DNA of 64,000 nt from Gallibacterium genomosp. 1 (GCF_000771875.1 NZ_JPXX01000007.1:27260-91259), one strand, 5' to 3'. Positions 1 to 10,749 are shown, counted from the stretch's first letter. A program made the numbers and translations. Notes: a model not told the origin generated them from the sequence alone.

Positions 1-384
1 TTTATCTAGCGCATCTTGCGCCACAGAAACACTCAAGCCATAACCTTGTTCAAAACGATCCGGCACTAAAAAATCAACTGATTGAAACCCTAACTGACGT
101 AAAGCGAATACCGCAACTGCAATACTGGTTGCACCATCCGCATCAAAATCACCGACAATCACAATCCGCTTTTGTTGATGATAGGATTCAATCAATAATT
201 CAGTTGCTTGCTCCAAATGCGTCAATAAAGAGGGCGGCAACATATATTTCAAGGCATAATTTAGTTCCGCTTCAGATGCTATGCCTCGACTGCGATAAAT
301 GCGATCCAATAACGGATCTGCATTCACTTGAACTCCGTTTGCAACTTCTCTCCGTTGAATAATTTTTACAGCCTGATCGTTCAT
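1..384 (-). CDS. recJ: RecJ ssDNA-specific 5'-3' exonuclease (partial, N-terminal part only)
   Basis: Reading the minus strand from an ATG at 384 gives about 128 residues running off the left edge. The stretch VGDFDADGATS is DHH-family motif I, whose aspartates bind Mn/Mg in the nuclease centre. The flanking N-terminal region (QRREV..., MLPPSLLTHLEQA) matches E. coli RecJ in layout. RecJ degrades single-stranded DNA 5' to 3' in RecF-pathway recombination, mismatch repair and fork processing in the cytoplasm. It lies 51 nt downstream of dsbC on the same strand, the dsbC-recJ adjacency known from E. coli and Haemophilus. The C-terminal DHHA1 and OB regions lie outside the window. Confidence 0.93.
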   Translation of the reverse strand, partial: MNDQAVKIIQRREVANGVQVNADPLLDRIYRSRGIASEAELNYALKYMLPPSLLTHLEQATELLIESYHQQKRIVIVGDFDADGATSIAVAVFALRQLGFQSVDFLVPDRFEQGYGLSVSVAQDALDK

Positions 385-435
385 ACTATTTTTACTGCTC
401 TATCTACTACAATTCTGCTTTTAAGCCTTCAAGTA

Positions 436-1119
436 TTACTCTTGTAAAATTTTTAACAACTCTTGCGGAGGCACATAACCTCCCAACAATTCACCACTAG
501 GCAAAATGATACTCGGTGTGCCACGCACGCCATATTGTAAACCTAATTGGTAATGTTTGCTGACGATATTCGGCGTTTTCATTTTGGTCGGCAAATTACC
601 TTTTTCAGCTTCATTCAAAGCATATGATGGATCTTTATCCGTCCAAATACTTTCCATTTGCTGAGCAGCTTGGCTAGATAATCCACCTCTTGGGAAAGCT
701 AAATAACGTACGGTAATGCCCAAATCATTATATTGTTTCAGCTGTTCGTGCAGAATATGGCAATAATGGCAGGTAATATCCATAAATACCGTAACAACAT
801 ATTTTTCATTTTTTGCTGGATAAACAATCATCTCATTTTTTAAATTTTCTACTTGTGCCACTAATAATTTATTAGAAAGATTAATCGCACTGCTATCGGT
901 TAATTGATATAAATTACCTTGCAATACATATTTGCCATCTTCAGAAACATATAAAATGCCTTGATCGGTAACTGCCGCTTTCAAGCCATTTAATGGCGAA
1001 TCTTGAACTTCCACTTTTTCAACGCCCAATTTCTTTAATTGCGCAATAATTTTCGCGTTATCGGCGAAAACTGTGGTCACCATAGAAAGTGCCAATAATG
1101 CTAATAGCTGTTTTTTCAT
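436..1119 (-). CDS. dsbC: DsbC periplasmic thiol:disulfide isomerase
   Basis: A 227-residue protein with a hydrophobic signal peptide (about residues 1-19, ending VFA). An N-terminal dimerisation domain follows, then a thioredoxin fold with active site C117-H-Y-C120 and the cis-proline loop T201-P202. It reshuffles wrong disulfides in periplasmic proteins and is kept reduced by DsbD, encoded in this window at 35.2 kb. The mature protein has no cysteines other than the CxxC pair, so the second, structural disulfide of E. coli DsbC is absent. The start is preceded by AAGGATAAATT, which lies in the rnhB 3' end 3 nt upstream; cotranscription with rnhB is likely. Confidence 0.93.
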   Translation of the reverse strand: MKKQLLALLALSMVTTVFADNAKIIAQLKKLGVEKVEVQDSPLNGLKAAVTDQGILYVSEDGKYVLQGNLYQLTDSSAINLSNKLLVAQVENLKNEMIVYPAKNEKYVVTVFMDITCHYCHILHEQLKQYNDLGITVRYLAFPRGGLSSQAAQQMESIWTDKDPSYALNEAEKGNLPTKMKTPNIVSKHYQLGLQYGVRGTPSIILPSGELLGGYVPPQELLKILQE

Positions 1120-1122
1120 AAT

Positions 1123-1716
1123 TTATCCTTTTATATATTTTTTTACTGGTGCAAAACTTTGTCGATGTTCAGCCAAAATGCCATATTTTTCAATCGATTC
1201 CAAATGCAATTTGGTCGGATAACCTTTGTGACGATCAAAGCCGTATTGCGGATATTTTTGATGCAATAATAACATTTCCTGATCTCGTGCAACTTTTGCC
1301 AAAATGGATGCCGCACTGATTTCCGCTACTAAACTATCTCCTTTTACCACTGCTTGTGCTGCTATCTTTAACGCTGATGGAATTCTGTTACCGTCAATCA
1401 AGACAAAATCCGGTTGAATGTGTAATCCTTGTACTGCACGGCACATCGCCAACATTGTTGCTTGTAAAATATTAATCCGATCAATCTCTGTTGCTTCTGC
1501 TCTACCCAAACTCCACGCTAACGCTTTTTCTTTTATCTCTTCAGCAAGTAACAGACGTTTTTTTTCAGACAATTTTTTAGAATCGGCTAAACCGGCTATC
1601 GGTCTTTCTGGATCTAAAATCACTGCTGCTGTTACCACTGCACCGACTAATGGACCTCGACCGACCTCATCCACGCCGGCAATCAGTTTTGCATTCGGAT
1701 AGACAAAATCGGTCAT
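1123..1716 (-). CDS. rnhB: Ribonuclease HII
   Basis: A 197-residue RNase HII. It hydrolyses RNA in RNA-DNA hybrids and incises at single misincorporated ribonucleotides. The catalytic acidic pair D16-E17 lies in GVDEVGRG and a further acid, D108, in VLIDGN; the length is normal for the family. The start codon overlaps the lpxB stop by 4 nt (ATGA), indicating translational coupling, and the lpxA-lpxB-rnhB order is the classical gammaproteobacterial one. Confidence 0.95.
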   Translation of the reverse strand: MTDFVYPNAKLIAGVDEVGRGPLVGAVVTAAVILDPERPIAGLADSKKLSEKKRLLLAEEIKEKALAWSLGRAEATEIDRINILQATMLAMCRAVQGLHIQPDFVLIDGNRIPSALKIAAQAVVKGDSLVAEISAASILAKVARDQEMLLLHQKYPQYGFDRHKGYPTKLHLESIEKYGILAEHRQSFAPVKKYIKG

Positions 1717-2903
1717 ACTTCAATATTTCCTTCTAAAATATCGCTTACCGCTTCTGCCGCTAATTTATCCGCATCTTGTTGGATAGATCGATGCAAATCG
1801 GTAAACGTTTGCCGTAATTCAACACAATAACGGCGATCCTGTTCACTTTCAGAAAAGTAGATTGTCAATTTTTCTGCCAATAATGTCGGCTCACATTGTT
1901 CTTGAATCATCTCCGGCACCAACATTTTATTCGCTAAAATATTCGGCAAGGAAATATAATTGGTTTTGACTAGTCGTTTTGCTAACCAATAAGTGCTGCC
2001 TTTCATTTTATAGCCAACTACCATCGGTGATTTACATAACATTGCTTCCAATGCTGCCGTGCCGGATGCCAATAATGTCGCTTCCGCCGCAATCATCGCC
2101 TGCTTAGCGTGTCCATTTAATAAAATCATTTCCAGATCCGGTGCAGTCTGCTGCAAAATTTGCTCAAACTGTTGACGACGTTTCTCGTTCGCCAACGGTA
2201 CTAATAATTTGATATCTGGATATTGTTGTTTAAGCAAAATAGCGGTTTTAATAAAAGTTTCCGCCAAAAAAGCAACTTCATTATGGCGACTACCAACTAA
2301 AATCGATAAATAACGTTGCTGCGGATCAATTTGTAAAAACTGGCAAGCTTCTAATCGATCAGGTTTCAATGGTAAGGCATCCGCCAAAGTATGCCCTATA
2401 AAACGGCAAGGCACTTGATGTTTATCATAAAACGCCTTTTCAAACGGCATAAAAACCAACATCATATTTACTGCCTTAGCAATTTTATGAATTCTATTTT
2501 GTCGCCACGCCCATACTGACGGACTCACATAATGCAAGGTTTTAATGCCGTTCTGCTTAAGTTTTAATTCAACATCAATATTAAAATCCGGCGCATCAAT
2601 CCCGATAAAAACATCTGGTTTTAAGTTTAATAATTGTTCAATCAGTGAGTGGCGTATTTTTAACAAACGAGGTAAATGTTTCACTACTTCCATTAACCCC
2701 ATAACACTCAACTCTTCCATATCAAAAAGCGACTCAAAACCTTGCTGTTGCATTTTAGTGCCACCGATACCGATAAATTTCGCTTGCGGATAACGAATTT
2801 TTAAGGCTTGAATTAATCCTGCACCTAATGTGTCACCGGACACCTCTCCAGCAACAATCGCAATAGTAGGTGCATAATTCGCACTAAGCTGAAGATCCTG
2901 CAT
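1713..2903 (-). CDS. lpxB: Lipid-A-disaccharide synthase
   Basis: A 396-residue GT19 family enzyme. It condenses UDP-2,3-diacylglucosamine with lipid X to form the beta-1,6 disaccharide of lipid A at the inner face of the inner membrane. The N-terminal [15 protein letters not shown] and the [10 protein letters not shown] segment are typical of LpxB. A good ribosome-binding site (AAGGAG, 7 nt spacing) precedes the ATG at 2903. Unlike the usual tight lpxA-lpxB arrangement, about 235 nt with a hairpin separate it from lpxA, so it may have its own promoter. Confidence 0.95.
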   Translation of the reverse strand: MQDLQLSANYAPTIAIVAGEVSGDTLGAGLIQALKIRYPQAKFIGIGGTKMQQQGFESLFDMEELSVMGLMEVVKHLPRLLKIRHSLIEQLLNLKPDVFIGIDAPDFNIDVELKLKQNGIKTLHYVSPSVWAWRQNRIHKIAKAVNMMLVFMPFEKAFYDKHQVPCRFIGHTLADALPLKPDRLEACQFLQIDPQQRYLSILVGSRHNEVAFLAETFIKTAILLKQQYPDIKLLVPLANEKRRQQFEQILQQTAPDLEMILLNGHAKQAMIAAEATLLASGTAALEAMLCKSPMVVGYKMKGSTYWLAKRLVKTNYISLPNILANKMLVPEMIQEQCEPTLLAEKLTIYFSESEQDRRYCVELRQTFTDLHRSIQQDADKLAAEAVSDILEGNIEV

Positions 2904-3074
2904 TCTCTTTCTCCTTATTCAACACGTTTGCTGTTTCAATCTCTTAATTTATAGAAAATCAGATAAAATGTTCTCTATAAATTCTTTGATCTTGAAGGGG
3001 CACAATGCTCCCAAATTAAATACATTCTGCCACCGTAAATGGTGAAGTTATAGCTGCTAACAAGTTTTGATAAA

Positions 3075-3110
3075 TAAACCGCACTTTATTGGTATATAAA
3101 GTACGGTTTA
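3075..3110 (-). terminator. Hairpin downstream of lpxA containing an uptake-sequence core
   Basis: The arms 3075-3089 and 3096-3110 pair over 15 positions with one mismatch around a 6-nt loop. On the minus strand the hairpin is followed by only a short U-rich stretch (TTTATC), so it is a weak terminator or attenuator after lpxA. The left arm contains ACCGCACTT, the complement of the Haemophilus uptake core AAGTGCGGT. Paired uptake sequences acting as terminators are known in Haemophilus; here the second copy is degenerate. Confidence 0.5.
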
Positions 3111-3138
3111 GATTCAATTAATAATATAAATACAACAA

Positions 3139-3927
3139 TTAACGAATAATGCCACGTGTTGAACGTTTAAAGAAATCAATAAAGAAACTGATTGAGGACT
3201 CAGTTGAAGCAATCTGCTCAATTTCCGGCATAATCTCTTCTAAAGTTTTATCACTACGATAGATCAATTTATAAACACTACGAATAACGTGTAGTGTCGA
3301 CTTATCAAAACCACGCCGTTTCAATCCTTCAATATTGATACCGAATGGACGAGCGTGATTTCCTTGTGCCATCACATATGGTGGCACATCCTGACTTACC
3401 ATTGAACCACCACCCAACATTACATGCGCACCAACAATAACAAATTGATGGATAGCTGACATTCCGCCTACGATGACGAAATCATCTAATTGAACGTGTC
3501 CTGCTAATGTTGCATTATTAGCCAAAATACAGTTATTTTTAATTTGACAATCGTGTGCAATATGCGCATTCACCATAAATAGATTATTATCACCAATTTT
3601 GGTGATTCCACCGCCTTGCACTGTGCCTCGATGGATTGTAACGTGTTCACGGATACGGTTATTATTACCAATAACCGTTTCTGTCGCTTCACCAGCATAT
3701 TTCAAATCCTGATTAATTTCACCAATAGTAGCAAATTGGAAAATATGGTTGTTTTCACCAATTTTCGTTTTGCCTTTTACTACAATGTGTGAATTTAATA
3801 TAGTATTCGCTCCGATTTCGACTGTTTTCTCTACAATACAAAACGGGCCGATCACCACGTTTTCGGCGATCTTCGCCCCCTCTTCGACAATAGCTGTCGA
3901 ATGAATCTTGGCACTTGGATGGATCAT
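3139..3927 (-). CDS. lpxA: UDP-N-acetylglucosamine acyltransferase
   Basis: First step of lipid A synthesis: transfer of a 3-hydroxyacyl chain from ACP to UDP-GlcNAc. From the ATG at 3927 the product is 262 residues, the same length as E. coli LpxA. It has left-handed beta-helix hexapeptide repeats, catalytic H125 (in NAHIAHDC) and a glycine at the 173 position that sets acyl-chain length in E. coli, consistent with a C14 chain. An upstream in-frame ATG at 3948 would add seven residues. The 3927 start is preferred because GAGGAG lies just upstream and it falls 1 nt after the fabZ stop. Confidence 0.95.
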   Translation of the reverse strand: MIHPSAKIHSTAIVEEGAKIAENVVIGPFCIVEKTVEIGANTILNSHIVVKGKTKIGENNHIFQFATIGEINQDLKYAGEATETVIGNNNRIREHVTIHRGTVQGGGITKIGDNNLFMVNAHIAHDCQIKNNCILANNATLAGHVQLDDFVIVGGMSAIHQFVIVGAHVMLGGGSMVSQDVPPYVMAQGNHARPFGINIEGLKRRGFDKSTLHVIRSVYKLIYRSDKTLEEIMPEIEQIASTESSISFFIDFFKRSTRGIIR

Positions 3928-3928
3928 A

Positions 3929-4384
3929 TTACACTCCTCGTCTGGCACACATCAAATCAGCTTCGCACACCAATTGACCATCAATTGTTGCCACACCTTT
4001 AAAACGCATTACACCACGTCTTTCTCGTTCAAATTCAATCGTTAACAGCAATTGATCTCCCGGGAACACTGGTTTTTTAAAACGAGCATTATCAATCGCT
4101 GCAAAATAATAAAGCTCATTTTCAGAAAGTTGTGTCGTTTTAAATGCCAATACACCGGCTGCCTGTGCTAATGCTTCAAGAATTAATACTCCAGGGAAAA
4201 TCGGTTTCTGAGGGAAATGACCGGTAAAACAAGGCTCGTTAACGCTTACATTTTTGATCGCTTTAATCCATTTTCCTTCTTCAAAATCCAGCACTCGATC
4301 AACCAACAAAAATGGGTAACGGTGTGGCAAAAGTTGCATAATTTCATCAATATCGACTATTCGTGGTTCTCGTTCGGTTGTCAC
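3929..4384 (-). CDS. fabZ: 3-hydroxyacyl-[ACP] dehydratase FabZ
   Basis: A 151-residue hot-dog fold dehydratase of type II fatty acid synthesis. Catalytic H56 lies in [12 protein letters not shown] and E70 in LEALAQAAG. It dehydrates beta-hydroxyacyl-ACPs and so competes with LpxA for hydroxymyristoyl-ACP, which is why it is encoded between lpxD and lpxA. It is 24 nt downstream of lpxD. Confidence 0.96.
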   Translation of the reverse strand: MTTEREPRIVDIDEIMQLLPHRYPFLLVDRVLDFEEGKWIKAIKNVSVNEPCFTGHFPQKPIFPGVLILEALAQAAGVLAFKTTQLSENELYYFAAIDNARFKKPVFPGDQLLLTIEFERERRGVMRFKGVATIDGQLVCEADLMCARRGV

Positions 4385-4408
4385 TGTAGTTGCCCCTTAA
4401 AAATAGAG

Positions 4409-5443
4409 TTAATTGTTGATATTCTTAATTTGTTTTTCTAACGCTTTCAAACGCTTATTCATATCGTTAATGCCCAATGTTAAAGCTGCGGTCTTACGCC
4501 ACTCCTTATTAGTTTGTAACGGAATGCCTGAAGAATAGACGCCTGGTTTGGTGATCGGACGCATCACCATCCCCATACCAGTAATGGTAACACCATCACA
4601 AATTTCCATATGACCGTTAATTACGCTTGCACCACCAATCAAGCAATAACGCCCAACGTGCAAACTGCCTGCCATAATCACACCTCCGGCAACTGCCGTT
4701 CCGGTACCGATATGGGCGTTATGTGCAATTTGGCAAAGGTTATCAATAATTACATTATCTTCAATTATGGTGGAATCTAATGCACCACGATCAATACAGG
4801 TGCAAGCTCCAATTTCAACACGATTACCGATAATTACGCTACCAGTTTGAGGAATTTTAATCCATTTCCCCTTCTCATTTGCATAACCGAATCCATCACT
4901 ACCGATAACTGCCGAGGATTGAATTAAACAGTCTTCACCGATCTCAACATTGTGATAAACCGATACATTTGCCCATAATTTTGTTCTTGCACCAATTTTA
5001 GCATTTTTACCAATAAAACATCCGGCACCAATACAAACATCATCACCAATGATAGCTCCATCTTCAATTACGGCATTCGCTCCAATGCTGACATTTTTTC
5101 CTAATAATGCGCTTGTAGAAATCACTGCGCTTTCTGCAATATCGGCAGAAGGTTGCGGTGTAGTATCCATTAATTGTGCCAAAATTGCATAAGCTACATA
5201 AGGATCTTTCACAACAATCACATTCTGATCATCAGCGCAATAAGGCAAATCGGCTTCGCTAACCAACAACACACCAGCTTGGCTTTGTGCAAGTAAAGGT
5301 CGAAACTTAGGATTGGAAATAAAAGTTAACTGTTGTGATGTCGCACGCTCCAATGGTGCAATACTCTCAACGAAAATATCGGCGTTACCCTTAAGAGTAC
5401 CGCCGACTTTTTCCGCCAAATCAATTAGACGGTATTGTTGCAT
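4409..5443 (-). CDS. lpxD: UDP-3-O-(3-hydroxyacyl)glucosamine N-acyltransferase
   Basis: A 344-residue enzyme for the third step of lipid A synthesis. The N-terminal uridine-binding domain (about 1-100) is followed by hexapeptide-repeat beta-helix turns and the catalytic histidine near 241 ([11 protein letters not shown]). A C-terminal helix ([15 protein letters not shown]) resembles the ACP-contacting extension in E. coli. It lies 14 nt downstream of skp. Confidence 0.95.
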   Translation of the reverse strand: MQQYRLIDLAEKVGGTLKGNADIFVESIAPLERATSQQLTFISNPKFRPLLAQSQAGVLLVSEADLPYCADDQNVIVVKDPYVAYAILAQLMDTTPQPSADIAESAVISTSALLGKNVSIGANAVIEDGAIIGDDVCIGAGCFIGKNAKIGARTKLWANVSVYHNVEIGEDCLIQSSAVIGSDGFGYANEKGKWIKIPQTGSVIIGNRVEIGACTCIDRGALDSTIIEDNVIIDNLCQIAHNAHIGTGTAVAGGVIMAGSLHVGRYCLIGGASVINGHMEICDGVTITGMGMVMRPITKPGVYSSGIPLQTNKEWRKTAALTLGINDMNKRLKALEKQIKNINN

Positions 5444-5457
5444 ATTCCAGCGAGCTC

Positions 5458-5985
5458 CTATTTTTTATCTGCTGCCGGTGCAAGTTTAGCCATTACATCT
5501 TTAGTAATATTTTTGTTATCTGTAGCAAAAGCAACAGCATTTGCATCAATCACGAAAGTGTATTTTTTCTCTTTAGCAATTTCATTAATTACTTTTTGAA
5601 TAGACTCAACAACTTTATTATCCTCTTCTGCACGACGAGCATTGATTTTTTGTTGTAATTCACTAGCTTCTTTATCATAGTCAACACGTAATTTGTTGAT
5701 TTCGTCTTCACGTTTTTTGATATCTGCTTGACGTAAGTTTTTCGCATCTTTCTGTAATTTTTGGATTTTATCCATAATTACTTTTTCTTTCTTCTGTAAT
5801 TCCTCTACAGGTGTTTTGAATTCAGCATCCAATTTTTTCAATGCCGCTTCACGTTCCGGTGCGTGTTGGAAAATATAAGCAGAATTAATAAATACGATAT
5901 TTTCCTCTGCATTTGCTGCTGAAGCAAATAATGCACTGCTCGCCAATGCTAAAGTTAATCCTGCAACTTTTAATGATTTTTTCAT
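5458..5985 (-). CDS. skp: Skp/OmpH periplasmic chaperone
   Basis: A 175-residue exported protein with a signal peptide ending near ASAANA (about residue 26). A long charged coiled-coil stretch (about 60-130) matches the tentacles of the trimeric Skp chaperone. It holds unfolded outer-membrane proteins for delivery to the Bam complex, whose core subunit bamA lies immediately upstream in the same transcription unit. Confidence 0.92.
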   Translation of the reverse strand: MKKSLKVAGLTLALASSALFASAANAEENIVFINSAYIFQHAPEREAALKKLDAEFKTPVEELQKKEKVIMDKIQKLQKDAKNLRQADIKKREDEINKLRVDYDKEASELQQKINARRAEEDNKVVESIQKVINEIAKEKKYTFVIDANAVAFATDNKNITKDVMAKLAPAADKK

Positions 5986-6061
5986 AAAAAACTCCTAACG
6001 ATTTTTAAATTATTGAGTATATTAGAGAACTTATCCTTTAATAAGTTCCCTTTTTAATGAT

Positions 6062-8470
6062 TTAGAATGAACCACCAATACTAAATTGGAACTGTTCAAT
6101 ATCATCACCATCATATTTTTTAATAGGTTTTGCATAAGAGAATACCAATGGCCCAATCGGTGATTGCCATTGAAACGAAATCCCTGCTGATGCTCTAATT
6201 CGGCTTGGATCGCTATAATCTGGAATACCTTGTGTTGATAATGACTTATCCCAATGTGTATCCCAAACGCTTGCCGCGTCTACGAATAACGAAGTTCTTA
6301 CTGAAGTTTGATTCTTATCGCTAACAAACGGTGTCGGCATAATCAACTCAACACTTGCGGTTCCCATTACATTACCACCAACCACATCGTCATCAATACC
6401 ATCTTTATAACAATTAAAGTCTGTATTAACTTTGTTTCCTACTACCGGCTTACATATATTGGTATCGATATACAATGCATTTGGACCTACAGAACCATAA
6501 GAAAATCCTCGCAATGAGCCTATACCACCAGCAGTATAATATTGATAAAACGGTAATTTCTTACCACCAAAACCATTAGCATAGTTAATGCCTGCTCGTC
6601 CGGAAATTACCCACGAATTATCTCGATTTAATGGATAATAGCCAACAATATTGGCATTCAATTTATAATATTTGTTATCAGAACCCGGAATACTCACTCT
6701 ACCACCGATAGTTGCTTTCACCCCTTGAGTCGGGAAGAAACCACGATTCAAGCTGTTGTAAACCCAACCTAAGCTAAAATCAAAATCATCATTGGAGAAT
6801 TCCCAAGAATCCGCTTTGATAGAGTCAAGATAAAGCGCACGATGATATTCAGGATCGATATCTTTTAATTTATTATGTGCGTAACTTAAACCAAGATAGT
6901 AAGAGTTATTTTCATTAACAGGAAAACCTAAAGTAGCATCTACACCATAAGAGGTTTTTGAGTAGGATGCTTGGTCATCATTTTTCGAGTTATCATATTT
7001 ATCGTAGAAAACACTTCCGCCAAGACTGACACCATCTTTAGTAAAATAAGGCTCGTTATAACCTAATGCGATACTCATACCATAATCATTTTTTGTACCT
7101 GATAAACTAGCCGATGCCCCTGTTCCCAAGAAATTATCCTGTTTCACGCTAGCGTTATAACTTAAACCGCTTTCAGTACCGTAACCAATACCGAAGTTGA
7201 TACTTCCGGTATTCCGCTCTTTTACATTATAGATGACATCCATTTGATCATTAGTGCCATTAACCATTTCTGTGCTGCTTTCAACCGTTTCAAAGAAACC
7301 AGTACGCTCTAAACGTAATTTACCTTGTTGAATTGCAGAAAGTGAATACAATGCACCTTCCTGTTGACGCATTTCTTGACGCAATGTTTTATCTGCACTG
7401 GCATCATTTCCTTTAAATATGATATTTCGCACATAATAACGACGACCTGCATCCACTACATAAGTCAAATTCACTTTATGATTAGCTTCATCAAATTCCG
7501 GTACTAAATTCACTTGAGCTGCGGCATAACTATGATTACCTAAAATATTCTTAATGCCGTCTTCCACATCTTTAGCGTTATCGCCGTTAAACAACTCACC
7601 AACATAGATTTTTTTCAACAACGGCTGCATTTCATCTGATAAACCGGCAGTATCACCGACAATACGAACACCGCTCACTTCATATTTATCGCCTTCGGAA
7701 ACGTCAATGGTAATGTTGATGTCTTTCTTGTCTTCGCTAACATCAGTTTTCACATCGATAATATTGAATTTCGGATAACCGTGATTGAGATAAAAAGTTT
7801 TTAATGCTTGTAAATCTTTTTGGAATTTTTGTTGATCTAACTTACTGCTGGCAAAGAAATTCCACCAAGACACATCTGGCTGAATTTCCATCTGCTCTAA
7901 TAAAGTAGAACTATCAAAAGATTTATTTCCTTCAAATTTGATCTGTTTCACCAATGCACGATCACCTTCTACAATCTCTAACTTCACATTAGCTTGATTA
8001 CCGTTGACGGTATCGACATTAAAATGCACTTTGGCATTATAAAAACCAATAGAATGATAATAATTAACCAGTTCCGTGCTGAATGCGTCCATTTTTTCAC
8101 GATTCAATAGACTACCTTGTTTAATATTATTAGCATCTAAATTTTGTTGTAATGCGTCTTTTGGAATCGAATCATTGCCAGAAATTTCAAGGCTACTGAT
8201 CGTAGCCCGTTGAGTTACGTTAACGACTAGTGTATTCCCTTCCTGTGAAGCTTGTACATTAGCAAAAGAACCATTCAAATATAAAGTCCGCACAACATTC
8301 GCAATATCTCGATCTGTAATAGTTTGCCCTACTTTAACCGGCAATTGTGCCATAACGGCAGGCTTATTATCCGCCGCTACGCCATCAATACGGATATCTT
8401 TTACTACAAACGGTGCAGCAAACGTTGTTGTGCTGCTGAATAATAAAGTGGTTAATAAAAGTTTTTTCAT
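6062..8470 (-). CDS. bamA: BamA outer-membrane protein assembly factor
   Basis: An 802-residue Omp85 family protein: signal peptide (about 1-19), five POTRA domains to about residue 420, then a 16-stranded barrel ending in aromatic FSIGGSF. The lid-lock RGF motif is visible in IGSLRGFSYG. It folds and inserts beta-barrel proteins, which would include the trimeric autotransporter encoded at 37.4-45.7 kb. It sits between rseP and skp as in E. coli and H. influenzae. Confidence 0.96.
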   Translation of the reverse strand: MKKLLLTTLLFSSTTTFAAPFVVKDIRIDGVAADNKPAVMAQLPVKVGQTITDRDIANVVRTLYLNGSFANVQASQEGNTLVVNVTQRATISSLEISGNDSIPKDALQQNLDANNIKQGSLLNREKMDAFSTELVNYYHSIGFYNAKVHFNVDTVNGNQANVKLEIVEGDRALVKQIKFEGNKSFDSSTLLEQMEIQPDVSWWNFFASSKLDQQKFQKDLQALKTFYLNHGYPKFNIIDVKTDVSEDKKDINITIDVSEGDKYEVSGVRIVGDTAGLSDEMQPLLKKIYVGELFNGDNAKDVEDGIKNILGNHSYAAAQVNLVPEFDEANHKVNLTYVVDAGRRYYVRNIIFKGNDASADKTLRQEMRQQEGALYSLSAIQQGKLRLERTGFFETVESSTEMVNGTNDQMDVIYNVKERNTGSINFGIGYGTESGLSYNASVKQDNFLGTGASASLSGTKNDYGMSIALGYNEPYFTKDGVSLGGSVFYDKYDNSKNDDQASYSKTSYGVDATLGFPVNENNSYYLGLSYAHNKLKDIDPEYHRALYLDSIKADSWEFSNDDFDFSLGWVYNSLNRGFFPTQGVKATIGGRVSIPGSDNKYYKLNANIVGYYPLNRDNSWVISGRAGINYANGFGGKKLPFYQYYTAGGIGSLRGFSYGSVGPNALYIDTNICKPVVGNKVNTDFNCYKDGIDDDVVGGNVMGTASVELIMPTPFVSDKNQTSVRTSLFVDAASVWDTHWDKSLSTQGIPDYSDPSRIRASAGISFQWQSPIGPLVFSYAKPIKKYDGDDIEQFQFSIGGSF

Positions 8471-8524
8471 ATTGCTTAATCCTGTTGTTCGAATAACAGT
8501 AAAATCTCATTTTTTACGGTTGTA

Positions 8525-9865
8525 TTATAAACGCATTATATCATTAAATAATACAAAAACCGTGAGCCATAATAGTAATGCAATCCCAATTCGGTATGCA
8601 ATATTCTGTATTTTTTCCGATACTGGTCGTTTAGTGATTCCTTCTATTAATAAAAACACTATTTGACCACCATCTAAAACTGGCAATGGAAACAAATTCA
8701 TCATTCCTAAGTTTACACTGATCAATGCCATAAAACGTAAGAAATAGGTAAAACCATTTTCCGATGATATACCCGCTCCTTGTGCAATCGAAATTGGCCC
8801 TCCTAAGCTGTTTAGACCAACCTCACCAGTAAAAAGTTTACCAATAATTTTTAGTGTCGCCCACGACAACTGCTCTACCATTTGCCACGAATGTGAAAAT
8901 GCGGAAAGCGGATCATACTGCTGCGTTTCAATATATTTTGCATCAACTTGATGTACTGTTGGCATCACACCGATATAAGGCTTTCCTTTTTCGTTTAATT
9001 CAGGTTGAATCTTAACTATTTGTGCTTGACCATTTCTTTGAATTGTCAATTCAAAAGGCTGTAATTTATATTGTTGAATTGCTTCAACAAACTGTCGCCA
9101 ATTCACTTTCTGTCCATTAATTGCCACTATCTGATCACCAACTTTCAAGCCACTTTTTTGTGCCGGAGAATTTTCTGATATTTTAGCAATCACATTTTCA
9201 ATTTTTGTTGCTTTCGGCTCAATTCCCAATGCCGTCATTGCCGATTGTTCACTTGGATCAAAATGCCAGTTTTCCAAGTGCAACACTTTATTCACAGAAT
9301 TATCTGATGTGGTATCCCGTAAAGAAATAGTTACGGAAGGTTCCCCCATTTTCGCAGCTAACACTAGATTAACATCTTCCCAGTTATGAATAGCCTGCTG
9401 ATCAATAGCTGTAATCTGATAATCTTTTGGCAATTTTGCCTGTGCTGCAATAGAGTCAGGACGGATATTATCAATAATAGGACGCAAAGTAGGAATGCCA
9501 ATCAGATATACGATCCAAAAAGCGAACAGTGCAAATAAAAAATTCGCTAATGGTCCAGCGGCATAAATCAGCAGGCGATTACGTACAGGTTGATAATTAA
9601 ATGCCTTTTGACGCAATTCCGGTGCAACAGTTTCATTGCTCTCATCCAACATTTTGACATAGCCACCGAGAGGAATAAGAGAAATAGCAAACTCAGTACC
9701 ATATTTATCCGTCTTGCGCCACAACACTTTACCGAAACCGATGGAAAAACGCTGCACCATTACACCACAACGCCTAGCCACCCAAAAGTGTCCAAACTCG
9801 TGTACAAACACAAGAATGGCAATAACAACAATAAACGATAACGTTGTCCACAAAAACGATGGCAT
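8525..9865 (-). CDS. rseP: RseP site-2 intramembrane metalloprotease
   Basis: A 446-residue inner-membrane zinc protease. H22-E-F-G-H26 in the first membrane segment is the HExxH site, and NLFPLPVLDGG near the C terminus supplies the third zinc ligand. Two periplasmic PDZ domains lie between (one clear at GLKVGDQIVAINGQ). It cleaves anti-sigma factor RseA in the envelope stress response and clears signal-peptide remnants. It is 9 nt from cdsA. Confidence 0.95.
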   Translation of the reverse strand: MPSFLWTTLSFIVVIAILVFVHEFGHFWVARRCGVMVQRFSIGFGKVLWRKTDKYGTEFAISLIPLGGYVKMLDESNETVAPELRQKAFNYQPVRNRLLIYAAGPLANFLFALFAFWIVYLIGIPTLRPIIDNIRPDSIAAQAKLPKDYQITAIDQQAIHNWEDVNLVLAAKMGEPSVTISLRDTTSDNSVNKVLHLENWHFDPSEQSAMTALGIEPKATKIENVIAKISENSPAQKSGLKVGDQIVAINGQKVNWRQFVEAIQQYKLQPFELTIQRNGQAQIVKIQPELNEKGKPYIGVMPTVHQVDAKYIETQQYDPLSAFSHSWQMVEQLSWATLKIIGKLFTGEVGLNSLGGPISIAQGAGISSENGFTYFLRFMALISVNLGMMNLFPLPVLDGGQIVFLLIEGITKRPVSEKIQNIAYRIGIALLLWLTVFVLFNDIMRL

Positions 9866-9873
9866 AACAATCC

Positions 9874-10740
9874 TTAATTTAAAACAAAGAAAAAGGCACT
9901 GAATACCGGCAATGCGGCAGTCAAGCTGTCAATACGATCCATAATTCCACCGTGTCCCGGAATTAATTGGCTGCTGTCTTTAATACCGCAATGACGTTTA
10001 AACATACTCTCACTCAAATCACCAAGAATAGAAACAAACACGGTTAGCACCGACAAGGCAATTAATTGAAAGAATGAAAGATTGCTTTGCTGATAAAACG
10101 GTGCAATGCTTAAGAAAATACAAGCCACCACTGCTGACAACAATACACCGCCAATCGCACCTTGCCAGGTTTTACCCGGAGAAACTTTCGGTGCTAATTT
10201 ATGTTTACCGAATTTTCTACCGGCAAAATAGGCACCGGTATCCGCCGCCCAAACCAATAAAAATACATAAAGCAACAATACAATGCCTTGATACGGATTA
10301 CTGTTGTAATGATAAAAACGTAATGCCATCAAACTCAAAAAGAAAGGAACGAGCGTAAAAAAGGCAAATAACAGCTGTGCAATGCTTGAATTTCCCCAAA
10401 ATGCTGTACTTTTCGGATAACTCAACACCAAGCAAAAAGCAATAATCCACCATACCAATGAAGAAACAATCAATAATTCAGACATATTATTCAGAATATT
10501 ACCAACTGAAATATAATCGCTATTAGCATAAAGGAATAAATAAAGAAATGCCGCAGCAATCGTGGCAATAATCAGGCGAACAATCGGTTGTTTAATATTA
10601 GCAAATTGCGTCCATTCCCACACTGCCAAAGTAACCAACAATGCTACAGTACAAGCAAACAGCAATGGAGGAAAAACAAATAATACAATGAAAACAATGG
10701 CAACTAATACCAATGCAGACAAAATTCGAGCTTTTAACAA
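9874..10740 (-). CDS. cdsA: Phosphatidate cytidylyltransferase (CDP-diglyceride synthase)
   Basis: A 288-residue polytopic membrane enzyme that makes CDP-diacylglycerol from phosphatidate and CTP, the branch point for phospholipids. The C-terminal signature SMFKRHCGIKDSSQLIPGHG and the SPGKTWQGAIGG motif are diagnostic. It is placed between uppS and rseP, the standard gammaproteobacterial order. Confidence 0.95.
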   Translation of the reverse strand: MLKARILSALVLVAIVFIVLFVFPPLLFACTVALLVTLAVWEWTQFANIKQPIVRLIIATIAAAFLYLFLYANSDYISVGNILNNMSELLIVSSLVWWIIAFCLVLSYPKSTAFWGNSSIAQLLFAFFTLVPFFLSLMALRFYHYNSNPYQGIVLLLYVFLLVWAADTGAYFAGRKFGKHKLAPKVSPGKTWQGAIGGVLLSAVVACIFLSIAPFYQQSNLSFFQLIALSVLTVFVSILGDLSESMFKRHCGIKDSSQLIPGHGGIMDRIDSLTAALPVFSAFFFVLN

Positions 10741-10749
10741 AATAGACTC

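Noticed and set aside
1418..1702. Numerous 60-130 codon open frames opposite core genes (for example 1418-1702, 10074-10358, 57153-57530).
   Set aside because: They overlap well-supported conserved genes entirely and show no motifs of their own.
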